From: Shewanella glacialimarina
Lineage (GTDB): Bacteria; Pseudomonadota; Gammaproteobacteria; Enterobacterales; Shewanellaceae
NCBI RefSeq assembly: GCF_020511155.1
Contig: NZ_CP041216.1
Coordinates: 558,001 to 622,000, forward strand
Direction of reading: 5' to 3'
Length of the DNA: 64,000 bases
Below, one piece after another: positions 54,166-62,959 of this stretch. Under the pieces are notes generated by a model. The model saw only the letters and a program-made list of their open reading frames with translations. It did no database searches and was not told where the DNA came from. A program made the translations under genes and the position numbers. The stretch's first letter is position 1; each line of letters begins with the position of its first letter.

Positions 54166-54438
54166 TTAGTTAACGCTATCTTTTAACGTTTTACCAGCTT
54201 TGAACTTAGGTACAGTTGCAGCGGCAATTTGAATTTCTTTACCAGTTTGCGGGTTGCGACCAGTACGTGCAGCACGTTGTGAGGTTTCAAATGATCCAAA
54301 ACCAACGATAGAAATTTTTTCGCCATTTTTCATCGCTTCAGTTACCGCTGCTTCAAATGATTTTAATGCACGGCCAGCTTCTGCTTTAGTTAGATCTGCG
54401 TTTTCAGCAATTTTTGCAATCAGTTCACTTTTGTTCAT
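54166..54438 (-). CDS. HU-family DNA-binding protein
   Basis: 90 residues from the ATG at 54438, where the conserved [21 protein letters not shown] begins (GAGAATATC upstream gives the ribosome site); the longer frame to 54489 is spurious. [29 protein letters not shown] contains the beta-arm with RNPQTG, which intercalates DNA, and [13 protein letters not shown] is the usual end. It is a small nucleoid-associated protein of the HU type (HupA- or HupB-like; the two cannot be separated here). Single gene with strong terminator. Confidence 0.95.
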   Translation of the reverse strand: MNKSELIAKIAENADLTKAEAGRALKSFEAAVTEAMKNGEKISIVGFGSFETSQRAARTGRNPQTGKEIQIAAATVPKFKAGKTLKDSVN

Positions 54439-54561
54439 ATTGATATTCTCTGCTTTCCATAGAAATGTTTTTAAAAACGTGGTTAACATGCCATAAGCGT
54501 TGACGCTTTAAAAGTATTTTGTCCGATAAAAGGGTAAAAAGACTGTGAAATACCCACTATG

Positions 54562-55359
54562 CTACTCTTCAAGCAGTTGATATAAGATCCGTTTGACTAA
54601 ATTAGGTTCAAAAGGCTTATCACAAAGGGCATTAACCCCAGCGCTGGATACGTTACTTAAATGGGTGTCATTAGCCTCAGACGATACCATTAAAATAGGA
54701 ATGTGTGACTGTTGGCTTTCATTACGAATATATTGCGTTAGCGCTAATCCATCAACACTGGGCATGTTGTAATCGGTAATCACTAAATCATACATATTAT
54801 GCTGCATTAGATTAATAGCCTGCTGACCATCTTCTGCTTCAGTAATAATTTTAATCCCTAAATTACCAATGGTACGTTTAATCACATTACGCGCTAAACG
54901 ACTATCATCAACGACCAACACTCTCAGATTATGCACATCAAAATGGCTCAAATCTAATTCGTCATTACTGATTAAATCTATGGTTGAGTTTAATGCGCGA
55001 GCCAAATGGTCTGAATTGAAAGGCTTAGGTAAAATGGCAACCACACCTGACTGTCTAAAAATTTCAAGTTGCTCGCGGCGGCATTCACTCGATACCAACA
55101 TAAACTGAATGTCTTGGTATTCTGGTTTTTGCTTGATATACGCGAGTAAATCCGTTGCTTCGCCGTCAGGAAAGTGTAACGCGCTAGTAATTAAGTCAGG
55201 CTTATGACGAGCTATAATCGCTTTGGCATCTTCAAGAGTTGTAGCGGTTTGAATGCTAACAACGCCTTCTTGCTGTAATCGAGACATAATTATTTTTCGT
55301 TGAGTCTCAGAAGGCTCAAGCAATAAAATAGATAATTCGCTAGGGGATAAACTGTGCAT
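54562..55359 (-). CDS. Response regulator with degenerate and intact receiver domains
   Basis: 265 residues, two receiver domains and no output domain. REC1 (~10-125) has E15 in place of the acidic pair and Ala60 (DLITSA) at the phosphorylatable Asp, but keeps Lys112: a pseudo-receiver. REC2 (~145-265) is complete: Asp151/Asp152, Asp196 (DLVITDYNMP), Lys248 (DKPF). Hence a phospho-relay intermediate or scaffold that works through REC2, with REC1 for partner binding (inference). No sensor kinase is adjacent. The ATG at 55357-55359 has no strong ribosome site (ATAAT upstream). Confidence 0.9.
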   Translation of the reverse strand: MHSLSPSELSILLLEPSETQRKIIMSRLQQEGVVSIQTATTLEDAKAIIARHKPDLITSALHFPDGEATDLLAYIKQKPEYQDIQFMLVSSECRREQLEIFRQSGVVAILPKPFNSDHLARALNSTIDLISNDELDLSHFDVHNLRVLVVDDSRLARNVIKRTIGNLGIKIITEAEDGQQAINLMQHNMYDLVITDYNMPSVDGLALTQYIRNESQQSHIPILMVSSEANDTHLSNVSSAGVNALCDKPFEPNLVKRILYQLLEE

Positions 55360-55461
55360 TTATTGAACTCTTATTATTTTGTACCACTAGATAGACTATA
55401 GCATAGACATATAAGTAGATTACTATCAAATACGTCCTCGAAAATCAGTTTCAAGTGGTCT

Positions 55462-55857
55462 TTAAATGCCAATATTATTTAAATACTGACGCGCTTTATG
55501 GTTTAGTGCTGCCCACCACTGCAGAGTGACCAGACTTATAGCAGCGCTTGCCACTATCCAAATAGGAATGATTTGGCCATTAAATTCAATTTTCACATCC
55601 TCGGGAGTGATTTGATACGCGATTAACGCAGTAGCCCCCATTGCAATTAACACTAATGTTTGCAGCCCTAGATGAAAAAAGAGCACTATTTTAGCCCATT
55701 TTGCGCGGATCAATAGACCCACTAATACGGGTAAAACACCAAGGGTTAATATGTCAAAAGTCGCATATTGAGTTGCACGCCAAAGGGCGATAATAGTAAA
55801 TAAACTGTATAAAGCAGTAAGTAATATAATGCCCAAGGGGCGCTTAACCTGTGTCAT
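55462..55857 (-). CDS. Hypothetical inner-membrane protein
   Basis: 131 residues from the ATG at 55857 (MTQVKRPLG), preferred over 55899, which lies in the divergent promoter. Four membrane segments: LGIILLTALYSLFTIIALW, ILTLGVLPVLVGLLI, IVLFFHLGLQTLVLIAMGATALIA and IWIVASAAISLVTLQWWAAL. No functional residue or family recognised. Divergent from the DUF4240 gene at 55924 with 66 bp between starts. Nothing else in the context suggests a role. Confidence 0.7.
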   Translation of the reverse strand: MTQVKRPLGIILLTALYSLFTIIALWRATQYATFDILTLGVLPVLVGLLIRAKWAKIVLFFHLGLQTLVLIAMGATALIAYQITPEDVKIEFNGQIIPIWIVASAAISLVTLQWWAALNHKARQYLNNIGI

Positions 55858-55923
55858 TTTGTTCACTTGGTTTGATGTATTTAGGATAGAATATCGCAAT
55901 TTAATGGATATTGGGAAAGTTCA

Positions 55924-56433
55924 ATGACTGAAACACAATTTTGGCAACTGGTCACCCGCACCCATGCAGACCAGTCTTCTGAACAAATCGTACAGCAATT
56001 ACAGCAGTCACTAGATTCTTTAGATGATGAGTCATTAAAAGCATTCGATAAAATGTTTGGCCAACAATTACGTAGAAGCTATCAGTGGGCTATTTGGGGC
56101 GCAGCTTATATTGTGACGGGCTGTGATTCTGATTATGCTTTTACTGAGTTTCGTTGTTTTATTTTGTCATTAGGGCAAGAGTGGTATGACAAAATTATTG
56201 CCCAACCGGATAGCTTAGGTGATTTGGCGCAATGGCCATTAAAAGATAATTATGCTTATCCTTTTATTGAAGATTACGATTTAGTTGCGGGTCAGTTATA
56301 TGAAAACCGTAATGAAGATGAATTACCGTTTGTACCTTCAGGCAACAATACTCCTGTGGGGAAAAAGTTTTCGACTAAGCCTAAAGTGTTAAAACAGACT
56401 TACCCTAAATTAAGTGCGCGATTCCCATTTTAA
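55924..56433 (+). CDS. DUF4240 domain protein
   Basis: 169 residues. TETQFWQLVTRTHADQSS, LDSLDDESLKAFDKMFGQQL, YQWAIWGAAYIVTGCDSDYAFTEFRCFILSLGQEWYDKI are the known conserved blocks of the DUF4240 family, whose members are often found with toxin-immunity systems or as solitary proteins. The C-terminal ~70 residues are less conserved (AYPFIEDYDLVAGQLYENRNEDELPFVP). Soluble and cytoplasmic. GGAAAGTTCAATG provides the ribosome site. No toxin gene is adjacent. Function unknown. Confidence 0.8.
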   Translation: MTETQFWQLVTRTHADQSSEQIVQQLQQSLDSLDDESLKAFDKMFGQQLRRSYQWAIWGAAYIVTGCDSDYAFTEFRCFILSLGQEWYDKIIAQPDSLGDLAQWPLKDNYAYPFIEDYDLVAGQLYENRNEDELPFVPSGNNTPVGKKFSTKPKVLKQTYPKLSARFPF

Positions 56434-56490
56434 CTCAGACTGTTTGAGGTTTAAACATGGCCTAAATGAGTCGCCCCACACCCCATAAGT

Positions 56491-56514
56491 GAAAAAGCCC
56501 TGACAAGTCAGGGC
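56491..56514 (-). terminator. Terminator after the 56560 gene
   Basis: GCCCTGA-CAAG-TCAGGGC hairpin (56497-56514); on the minus strand TTTTTCAC follows. It can also serve the convergent DUF4240 gene. Confidence 0.85.
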
Positions 56515-56559
56515 AATGAATAGATGTGTCTTGAGAGTCGCTCTATGTTGGATTAGCGA

Positions 56560-56862
56560 CTACTTTATACAAGTAGATGTCTCATTATCATAAGATAAAT
56601 CATGTTGTTGACAAATTTTAGCAACATACTGGCTTTCTGCTTTGGCTACTTGTTGAGTGAGTTTCTGTTCTAACTTAAATTCTAATAGCTGTTCATTCTT
56701 TTGCATTTGTTGACTCAATTGAGTGCTGCGCTGATCCATAACACCTCCGTGAAGGTTGGATTCATTGGCTTGGCTTTGAGCTGAAATAGCTAGGCCCACG
56801 ACAAGAGTGGCTAATAAAGCGGCTAAAGAAACACGTTTTGTTGAATTAGTGATCAGTTTCAT
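56560..56862 (-). CDS. Small secreted protein, hypothetical
   Basis: 100 residues with a signal peptide ending near AISAQSQA (~33). The mature ~67 residues form an amphipathic, Gln-rich helical stretch (LSQQMQKNEQLLEFKLEQKLTQQVAKAESQYVAK, likely coiled coil) and end in a Cys pair (KICQQHDLSYDNETSTCIK). Periplasmic by prediction. No family recognised. It is alone, between two terminated genes; ATG preceded by GGAGTCATAAC. Confidence 0.7.
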   Translation of the reverse strand: MKLITNSTKRVSLAALLATLVVGLAISAQSQANESNLHGGVMDQRSTQLSQQMQKNEQLLEFKLEQKLTQQVAKAESQYVAKICQQHDLSYDNETSTCIK

Positions 56863-57169
56863 TGTTATGACTCCGTAGCATTAATATTAATTAGTCACGA
56901 CGTTAGTTCCTTGAACAATCGCTAGTGTAAAGACGCTGTCTTTTTGTTGGAGTGATAGTAGCTTCAGTTTGTTGAACCAAAGCTGAACGAAGCATAAAAA
57001 AGCAGATTAGTTAGATTTTTACGTTTTTAGCTATTTAAAAACAGTGCTTTAATTTATATTCTTGGAATATGCTTTATGTTAAGCAAATGTACAGGTTCAT
57101 TTTGTTAAAGTAGTTTCATCAAGTAAACAAGCTATCTAAATCTATTTAAATTTTGCCTGGAGGCATTTT
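56863..57169. other. AT-rich intergenic region, no gene seen
   Basis: 307 bp between divergent starts of two secreted proteins; it should hold both promoters. No clear boxes, repeats or small frames found. Confidence 0.5.
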
Positions 57170-57712
57170 ATGAACATTAACTATTTATTGGTAGTAGGGG
57201 CATTCGTCAGTAGCGTGGCAATTGCAGAGGAAGTTGAAGTGGTTAGCCCTATCACTGAGACAGGCATTGTTAAAGTAGAGTGGCTAGAGCCTGATAATTA
57301 CAATGACATCAAGGCCTCAAATGAATTGCAATCGCGCTTTGAAAATAGATTTTTTGAGACCATGACTAAAAATATTAATAAGCAGGCAGAGAAAACGCTT
57401 AAGCCTAATCAGAAGCTTGAAATGCAGGTTTCTAATGTCGATTTAGCGGGTGATATGCGTCCTACTTTTGGTGCGACAACTGGCGACTTGCGGGTTGTTA
57501 AAGAGCTATACCCACCAAAAATGACCTTTACTTATCAAATTTTGGAAGATAATAAAGTCATTATTAGTGGCGATGAAAAATTGACTGACATGAGTTTTCT
57601 GAGCCGTATAAGTCGAATTAATGAACGTCCTTTTTCGGCTGAAACGACTATGCTAAATGATTGGCTAAAACGTACGGTTGCCCCACAACTTGAGGCACCC
57701 AAAGCGCTTTAA
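57170..57712 (+). CDS. DUF3016 family secreted protein
   Basis: 180 residues with a signal peptide ending VAIA (~19). GIVKVEWLEPDNYNDIKASNELQSRFENRFFE, EKTLKPNQKLEMQVSNVDLAGDMRP and the PPKMTFTYQILEDNKVIISGDEKLTDMSF block match DUF3016, a family of periplasmic proteins in gammaproteobacteria of unknown function. A strong ribosome site (TGGAGG) precedes the ATG. Its TAA (57710-57712) overlaps the stop of the convergent EAL-CBS-GGDEF gene by three bases, and no terminator fits between them. Confidence 0.85.
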   Translation: MNINYLLVVGAFVSSVAIAEEVEVVSPITETGIVKVEWLEPDNYNDIKASNELQSRFENRFFETMTKNINKQAEKTLKPNQKLEMQVSNVDLAGDMRPTFGATTGDLRVVKELYPPKMTFTYQILEDNKVIISGDEKLTDMSFLSRISRINERPFSAETTMLNDWLKRTVAPQLEAPKAL

Positions 57713-59457
57713 GCGACATGTAATTCCATTATTTGCTCCGATAACAGGTAAAGTCCGCTAACGGCGAGTTTTGCCTGTTTTTTTGCTTGAGCACTTAATG
57801 TCGACAATTGATGCTCTGTCGCATTAGTGGTAATGCTTGGAGGTAATACCCCGATACATAATGAAATCAATGGGTGATGTTGCAATTGTCCATTTCTATC
57901 CTCTGTAAATATGCTTTGGCTTTGTAAGTGTTCGTCGCGATAAAATTCACTCTTATGCTGATTAAATTTCTCAATAATGTGTTTGCTGTGCTCTATGGTA
58001 TTTTCACAAGTGCAAATCATCACAAAATCATCCCCACCAATATGCCCTACAAAGCAGCGGTCGCTTTGATACGGCATTAATAGTTTCGCTACCACCTGAA
58101 TAACTTCATCCCCACGACAAAACCCATAAATATCGTTATATGGCTTAAAGTGACATAAATCTAAATAGGCTAAATAGAATGGTTTTCGTTGAGTTCTTAA
58201 CAGCTTCAGTTCCTCTTGAATAGGCACGTTACCGGGTAAATTGGTCAATGGGTTTGCGTGTCGAGCCATTTTTATGCGGTGTTCAGTGATTCTTTGTAGT
58301 AAGTCTTTGGTATGACCGATACCGATGAGTTTTTGATTGCGGGTAATAATAAATTGCTGAGCGACTGTATTAGCGTCTTCTGATGTTAGTAATTGACTGA
58401 CTTCAGATAAAGGCCTATTGGCGTCAATTTGTAACACATGAGTGTCCATTACTGCACTTGCTGGATGATTTTCATGCAATGCGCGTCCGTATGGCGTACT
58501 AAATAGCTCTAACAATGTTGTGCGGTTAATAATACCCTGAGCAACACCATCCTCAACTATAACAATAGCTTGTAATGCAGGTTGATCTGTAAATTTTTGA
58601 CTAAGTTGTTTCAATTGTGTTGTTGCCGTGGTAGTAATTGCACTATGACAAATACTTTCTGCTGTTTCACAGTATCGAATGCGAGGGGCGCTGGGTGGGC
58701 TAACCTGCGGTTGATAATATTCTTGTATTGGCTGGGTTTCAGGTCTGCCAAGTAGATATCCTTGGCAATAACTTATCCCTAACTGAGAAAGCATTGTGAG
58801 CTCTTCTTTTGTTTCAATGCCTTCAGCAATCACTTTACAGGTTAAGCTTTGACATAAATCGACAATTGAGCGAACAAACTCTTGTTTTACTGGGGTAATA
58901 TCTATTTGATGAATGAAATGGCGATCAATTTTAACATAATCAGGCGCGAGCTCTGACCATAGCCTTAAACCGGAATAGCCGGCGCCTAGGTCGTCAATTG
59001 CGGTAAGAAAACCTTGATTTCGATAATGATTTAGGCAGGATTTGAGCAAGTCTATATCATCTGCGGGATATTGTTCCGATAGCTCTATGACGACATCACT
59101 CGGCGATAAGCCTAATTGCTTAATGAGCTTTAAGGTGGCGCCTTTGGGATGTGTCGGATCGAGTAACGCTTTTGGCGATATATTAATGAATAACTTGCCC
59201 GGCAATTGCCGCTGTTTAAAAGCATTAATTGATATACCGCGACAGAGCGTTTCTAATTCACTGAGTTTGTCGCAATGTTCTGCCGTTTTAAACAGGGAAG
59301 CGGGAGAGTGCAAAGTGCTATGTTGTGGACCTCTGCTTAATGCTTCAAACCCATGTAGCTTGTTGGTGCTGATATTAAAAATGGGCTGGAATACGGCATT
59401 AATATTTTGTGTATCAATGATTTCATTTAATGTATTACATAAATCGATAGAAGACAT
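57709..59457 (-). CDS. EAL-CBS-GGDEF protein (c-di-GMP turnover)
   Basis: 582 residues, no membrane segment. EAL domain ~15-255: E38-A39-L40 in GFEALSRG, FINISPKAL, VIELSEQYP, DDLGAGYSG, KIDRHF, AEGIET and QGYLLGR are all intact, so c-di-GMP hydrolysis is likely. CBS pair ~260-395, normally a nucleotide-sensing module. GGDEF domain ~415-582 with the variant GGDDF (474-478); the RxxD inhibitory site is not seen. GGDDF may still be active or act as GTP sensor. A complete switch between making and degrading c-di-GMP is possible. Minus strand, single gene; ATG at 59455-59457. Confidence 0.92.
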   Translation of the reverse strand: MSSIDLCNTLNEIIDTQNINAVFQPIFNISTNKLHGFEALSRGPQHSTLHSPASLFKTAEHCDKLSELETLCRGISINAFKQRQLPGKLFINISPKALLDPTHPKGATLKLIKQLGLSPSDVVIELSEQYPADDIDLLKSCLNHYRNQGFLTAIDDLGAGYSGLRLWSELAPDYVKIDRHFIHQIDITPVKQEFVRSIVDLCQSLTCKVIAEGIETKEELTMLSQLGISYCQGYLLGRPETQPIQEYYQPQVSPPSAPRIRYCETAESICHSAITTTATTQLKQLSQKFTDQPALQAIVIVEDGVAQGIINRTTLLELFSTPYGRALHENHPASAVMDTHVLQIDANRPLSEVSQLLTSEDANTVAQQFIITRNQKLIGIGHTKDLLQRITEHRIKMARHANPLTNLPGNVPIQEELKLLRTQRKPFYLAYLDLCHFKPYNDIYGFCRGDEVIQVVAKLLMPYQSDRCFVGHIGGDDFVMICTCENTIEHSKHIIEKFNQHKSEFYRDEHLQSQSIFTEDRNGQLQHHPLISLCIGVLPPSITTNATEHQLSTLSAQAKKQAKLAVSGLYLLSEQIMELHVA

Positions 59458-59561
59458 GAGGGGTATCTTACAACGGATGATAGCTTATCATAATCTTCAT
59501 CAATGACAGATTTATGTCATATATCCTCACTAACAAAACAGCACTTATCGCATTGTAGAAT

Positions 59562-59594
59562 TAAAAAATCCTGCAATGTTTAAATTGCAGGATT
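59562..59594 (-). terminator. Terminator after the 59648 gene
   Basis: AATCCTGCAAT (59567-59577) and ATTGCAGGATT (59584-59594); on the minus strand TTTTTTAA follows. Confidence 0.85.
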
Positions 59595-59647
59595 GAAGTA
59601 TTATTTAACCACAGCTTTGGTTAAGCGCTTATTATCCCTAGTTGAGG

Positions 59648-59959
59648 TTATTTACTTTGCTGTTTAAATGCCTGCAATGTCTGCAGTAGAATGGCCAACT
59701 TTTTAACAAATGCCTCAATCGTTTCTGGTGCTGTGTGGACACTTTCTTGTATGGTTTCAAATTCTGTGGCAAGTTCTTGAACATACGGTAAAAAGCGATT
59801 GCTGCTCTGGCTAAAGCCATGTTCTTCTGTAAATATAGCAACAAACTTACCGTGACCCGCCTTACGAAGTTCATCTAAGCGAATATCACAGTCAATGGCT
59901 TGTCTGTAAGCGACTTGCAGGTTTTCTTTTAACTGTTGAATGACTTTGGTATACGGCAT
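59648..59959 (-). CDS. Hypothetical protein, helical
   Basis: 103 residues from the ATG at 59959 (AGAGACTCTT just upstream); the ORF reaches 60022 but overlaps the divergent gene. All-helical: YTKVIQQLKENLQVAYRQAIDCDIRLDELRKAGHGKFVAIF, FLPYVQELATEFETIQ, TIEAFVKKLAILLQTLQAFKQQ. No signal peptide or recognised family; the fold recalls small regulatory or primosomal helical proteins, but I do not assign one. Divergent from the TraB/GumN gene; terminator follows. Confidence 0.65.
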   Translation of the reverse strand: MPYTKVIQQLKENLQVAYRQAIDCDIRLDELRKAGHGKFVAIFTEEHGFSQSSNRFLPYVQELATEFETIQESVHTAPETIEAFVKKLAILLQTLQAFKQQSK

Positions 59960-60093
59960 AAGAGTCTCTAAATCTAACGATGCATTTTTACAAATTATAA
60001 GGTTCTGACATGGATGCAACAAGGAAAAGTCATCATAGTGTGAATATGAATATACAAATGTTAGCTATATTGAGTCTTAACGGGGAGAGAGTA

Positions 60094-60957
60094 ATGCTTT
60101 TTTTTAAGCATATATTATTGATTGTATTGGCAAATTTTTTTATTTCGCCGCAGTTATATGCCGCGCAAGATGATAAACCCCCTTTCTATAAAGTGACCTG
60201 GAAAAATCAGCAAGCTTATTTACTGGGCTCTATTCATGTGGGTAAGGCTGACTTTTATCCTATGGCGCCTCAAATTGAGCGTGCTTTTGAGCAAAGTGCT
60301 GCCTTGGTGTTAGAAGCTGATATTAACAAGGCTGATATCATGGGGTTATTACAACAATACGGCTACGCAGAGGCAGCATTAATTGAGCAAGCCAAACTAG
60401 TTACAGTGAAGTATTGCCAGTCAATGGAGCAATTTTGTGTAGCGATTCAGCAATTTGCGCCTTGGCTGCAAGCTGCACAAATCAGCATGATGCGCTTTAC
60501 CGCGTTAGGATATAGCGCAGAGCAAGGTGTCGACGTCTCCTTTGCTGCAATACGCCAATCCAAACCTCTATTTGAACTTGAAAGTGTGGCTTTTCAATTT
60601 GAGTTGATTTCATCTTTTAGTAGGCAAAGCCAAATTCAAATGTTAGACGAGGCGGTAAATGCCACTGATGCCGAAATGCTCGAGTTAATCGCAGCATGGC
60701 GTAACGGCGATGAAAAACAGTTAGCCAATATTATGGAGCAGCAAGCTGGAGAATCAGACGAGTTGTTGAGTAAATTGCTATGGCAGCGAAATCACACCAT
60801 GAGTGACAAAATGCTAGTATTGATGCACCAAAAAACTCAGCAACCACTGTTTTTTATTATCGGTGCCGGTCATTTAGTCGGGCAGCAAAATATACCTCAA
60901 TTGCTGCGTCAACAAGGTGCAACAGTGCAGAATTGTTGGCAGCAAAGCTGTAATTAA
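60094..60957 (+). CDS. TraB/GumN family protein
   Basis: 287 residues from the ATG at 60094, chosen for GGGGAGAGAG immediately upstream and for the signal peptide MLFFKHILLIVLANFFISPQLYAA beginning there. The conserved core is VTWKNQQAYLLGSIHVGKADFYPM, ALVLEADINKAD, ELESVAFQFELISSFS and the closing LFFIIGAGHLVGQQNIPQLLRQQGATVQ. Two GxxH motifs (GSIH, GAGH) are the hallmark of this family, related to Tiki metalloproteases. Secreted, probably periplasmic; protease activity is possible but not shown. Single gene. Confidence 0.9.
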   Translation: MLFFKHILLIVLANFFISPQLYAAQDDKPPFYKVTWKNQQAYLLGSIHVGKADFYPMAPQIERAFEQSAALVLEADINKADIMGLLQQYGYAEAALIEQAKLVTVKYCQSMEQFCVAIQQFAPWLQAAQISMMRFTALGYSAEQGVDVSFAAIRQSKPLFELESVAFQFELISSFSRQSQIQMLDEAVNATDAEMLELIAAWRNGDEKQLANIMEQQAGESDELLSKLLWQRNHTMSDKMLVLMHQKTQQPLFFIIGAGHLVGQQNIPQLLRQQGATVQNCWQQSCN

Positions 60958-61045
60958 AGCTGTCACTAAGTGATTAAGGATAAATAACAGGCTCAAATGA
61001 TATCGAGCAGTGCTCAGCCCTGCTTAGTTATCTTTTGAAACAAGT

Positions 61046-61822
61046 TTAAGCTTGTTTAGCCAAAAAGTGTACATAACGACCAAGTGATAAATAGGGTTCG
61101 CGCTGCGAATAAAGTAGCTCCATCTCTATCAGCTGTTTAATATCGAAATTAGGCGGTAATTGATGCTTTAAATAATCATTAATTACCCGAACACCAGACT
61201 GAGAAACTATTTGTAGTTGCCATTGGTTAAACCATTGGCGAACATCTTCGATATATAAAGGATGTGTAGGAGTTAAACCGACTTTCTTTTTGACTTTCAT
61301 ATCACGCATGACATAGTCGAAGTTGCCAGAAACTAAGCTGTGAAACCGCATTGCCTCTTTGTTGTAGAACATTAAAGAGAATAGGCCTTGTGGCTTTAAT
61401 AAGGATAATAATCCCTGCAGTGTTGATTGTGCATCGATTAACCATTCGGCCACAGCATGGCATAAAATGATATCAAACTGGCCATTAAGCTCAGGTGTTA
61501 AAGCTTGTATAGGGCTGTGAACCAGGGTGATGTTTAACGGAGTTTCACTTGCTTCAATTTGTCGTTGTGCCTCGGCCAGCATCTGCGCTGAAATATCACA
61601 AAGCACCACTTCGTGTCCTAGCATAGCCAACTTTTGGCTTAATAAACCAAAGCCGCCGCCAGCATCTAATATCCGTAACGGTGAATGATTTAACGCGGCC
61701 AATAAATCTATGGCAGGCTCAAGATCGCGCCACAATACTGCGGCTCTAATATCACCCTTAGTGGTGCCATAGATATTTTTAGCAAATTTTTGGCTGAGTT
61801 TATCGAAGTTAGTATCTTGCAC
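61046..61822 (-). CDS. cmoM: tRNA uridine-5-oxyacetic acid methyltransferase CmoM
   Basis: 258 residues. N-terminus MQDTNFDKLSQKFAKNIYGTTKGDIRAAVLWRDLEP is nearly the E. coli CmoM beginning; SAM-binding loop ILDAGGGFGLLSQKLAMLGHEV, then LCDISAQML, DIILCHAVAEWLIDAQ, LMFYNKEAMRFHSLVSGNFDYV and VINDYLKHQLP. It methylates the carboxyl group of cmo5U at tRNA position 34 in some tRNAs, giving mcmo5U. Single gene on the minus strand; ATG preceded by AAAAAGATGTACTG (weak ribosome site). Confidence 0.94.
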   Translation of the reverse strand: MQDTNFDKLSQKFAKNIYGTTKGDIRAAVLWRDLEPAIDLLAALNHSPLRILDAGGGFGLLSQKLAMLGHEVVLCDISAQMLAEAQRQIEASETPLNITLVHSPIQALTPELNGQFDIILCHAVAEWLIDAQSTLQGLLSLLKPQGLFSLMFYNKEAMRFHSLVSGNFDYVMRDMKVKKKVGLTPTHPLYIEDVRQWFNQWQLQIVSQSGVRVINDYLKHQLPPNFDIKQLIEMELLYSQREPYLSLGRYVHFLAKQA

Positions 61823-62021
61823 AGTACATCTTTTTATTAGTTTGATAGGCGCTTATTCTGCAATGACTGTGGTGATGGGTAAAGCTAAAAGTAGCTGTAT
61901 CTACTCATTGAACTAATGATAAATATTAAGAGTTAATTCAAGTATTTCAATTTTAGGGAAATACTGAGTTATAATATCACCACTATGGTGCAAGGCGTGC
62001 CGTTTAAAAAGGGTTGTCACA

Positions 62022-62891
62022 TTGAGTTTCGATTACAAAATTGATTTAAAAGCGATGCCATCGCTTTTTACACTTTATCGCAAAATATTTTTTAGCCGTA
62101 AACCTGGCTGGGATAAAAAACCGTTACCTAAAATAGCGATTCAAACTGATAATGTTTTTTTATCAAATGATAAAGTACGTCAATATGCAAACGTTTGTGG
62201 CTTTCAATTTGACGAGAAAGTGTTACCACCCACTTACTTATATGTCCTTGCTTTTCGTTTACATGCGGTGATATTTGCACACAAGGCGATTACCTTCCCT
62301 TTGCTTGGTATGATCCACCTTAAAAACAGTATTAGTGTATTACGCCCGGTGAAAACGAATGAGATATTAACCGTAAAGTGTCAGCTCACTAGTAGCACTG
62401 AAACTGATGCTGGCTTGGAGTTTGTGCTTGAGTCGAGTGTTTATGCAGCAGAAGAATTAGTCTGGCAAGCGCATTCAACCTACTTGTACCGCATTGAGTC
62501 CGCCAAACGTCGTCCTCGCCCACCTCGAGCATCTGATATGGCTTGGGAAAATATACAGCAATGGCGCTTAACAGAAGACTTAGGCCGTCATTACGCTAAA
62601 GCATCGGGTGATTACAACCTCATCCATTTACACCCATTACTGTCAAAACGTTTTGGGTTTGAGCGAGTACTCGCCCATGGTATGTGGTCAAAAGCACGTT
62701 GTATGGCACAGCTAATGCAATTTATTGGCGAGCGTCCATTTACTGTTGATGTGGAATTTAAATTACCCGTATTTATGCCATCAGAAGTGACTTTTGCCTA
62801 TGAATCGCTTGAAGATGGTAAGTGTTTTGAAATGCGAGATGTAAAGGGCAAGCGTCCTCATTTACATGGTAAAATGCGTTATCTAGATTAG
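62022..62891 (+). CDS. MaoC-family hydratase-like protein
   Basis: 289 residues if started at the TTG at 62022 (AAGGG ~9 nt upstream); the ATG at 62055 is the alternative. Two hot-dog-like halves: the C-terminal one has the MaoC hydratase motif YAKASGDYNLIHLHPLLSKRFGFERVLAHGM with the Asp-His pair, and the N-terminal half resembles a double hot-dog non-catalytic domain. Expected to act on enoyl-CoA or enoyl-ACP; the precise substrate is unknown. Cytoplasmic, single gene, with a bidirectional terminator shared with the aldo/keto reductase. Confidence 0.85.
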   Translation: MSFDYKIDLKAMPSLFTLYRKIFFSRKPGWDKKPLPKIAIQTDNVFLSNDKVRQYANVCGFQFDEKVLPPTYLYVLAFRLHAVIFAHKAITFPLLGMIHLKNSISVLRPVKTNEILTVKCQLTSSTETDAGLEFVLESSVYAAEELVWQAHSTYLYRIESAKRRPRPPRASDMAWENIQQWRLTEDLGRHYAKASGDYNLIHLHPLLSKRFGFERVLAHGMWSKARCMAQLMQFIGERPFTVDVEFKLPVFMPSEVTFAYESLEDGKCFEMRDVKGKRPHLHGKMRYLD

Positions 62892-62915
62892 GCTGCCCCC
62901 GCCCTTGTAACCCTC

Positions 62916-62942
62916 AACCCTCGTACAAGCAATACGAGGGTT
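62916..62942. terminator. Bidirectional terminator
   Basis: AACCCTCGTA (62916-62925) and TACGAGGGTT (62933-62942), between convergent MaoC and aldo/keto reductase genes. Confidence 0.8.
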
Positions 62943-62959
62943 ATCTGATGTACTTTTGC

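Noticed and set aside
57709..59457. Inactive GGDEF because of GGDDF
   Set aside because: GGDDF is a conservative change and cannot be called inactive from sequence; the finding was limited to noting the variant.
59042..59506. 154-residue plus-strand ORF within the EAL-CBS-GGDEF gene
   Set aside because: Antisense to a complete EAL domain; composition matches reverse complement of coding sequence.
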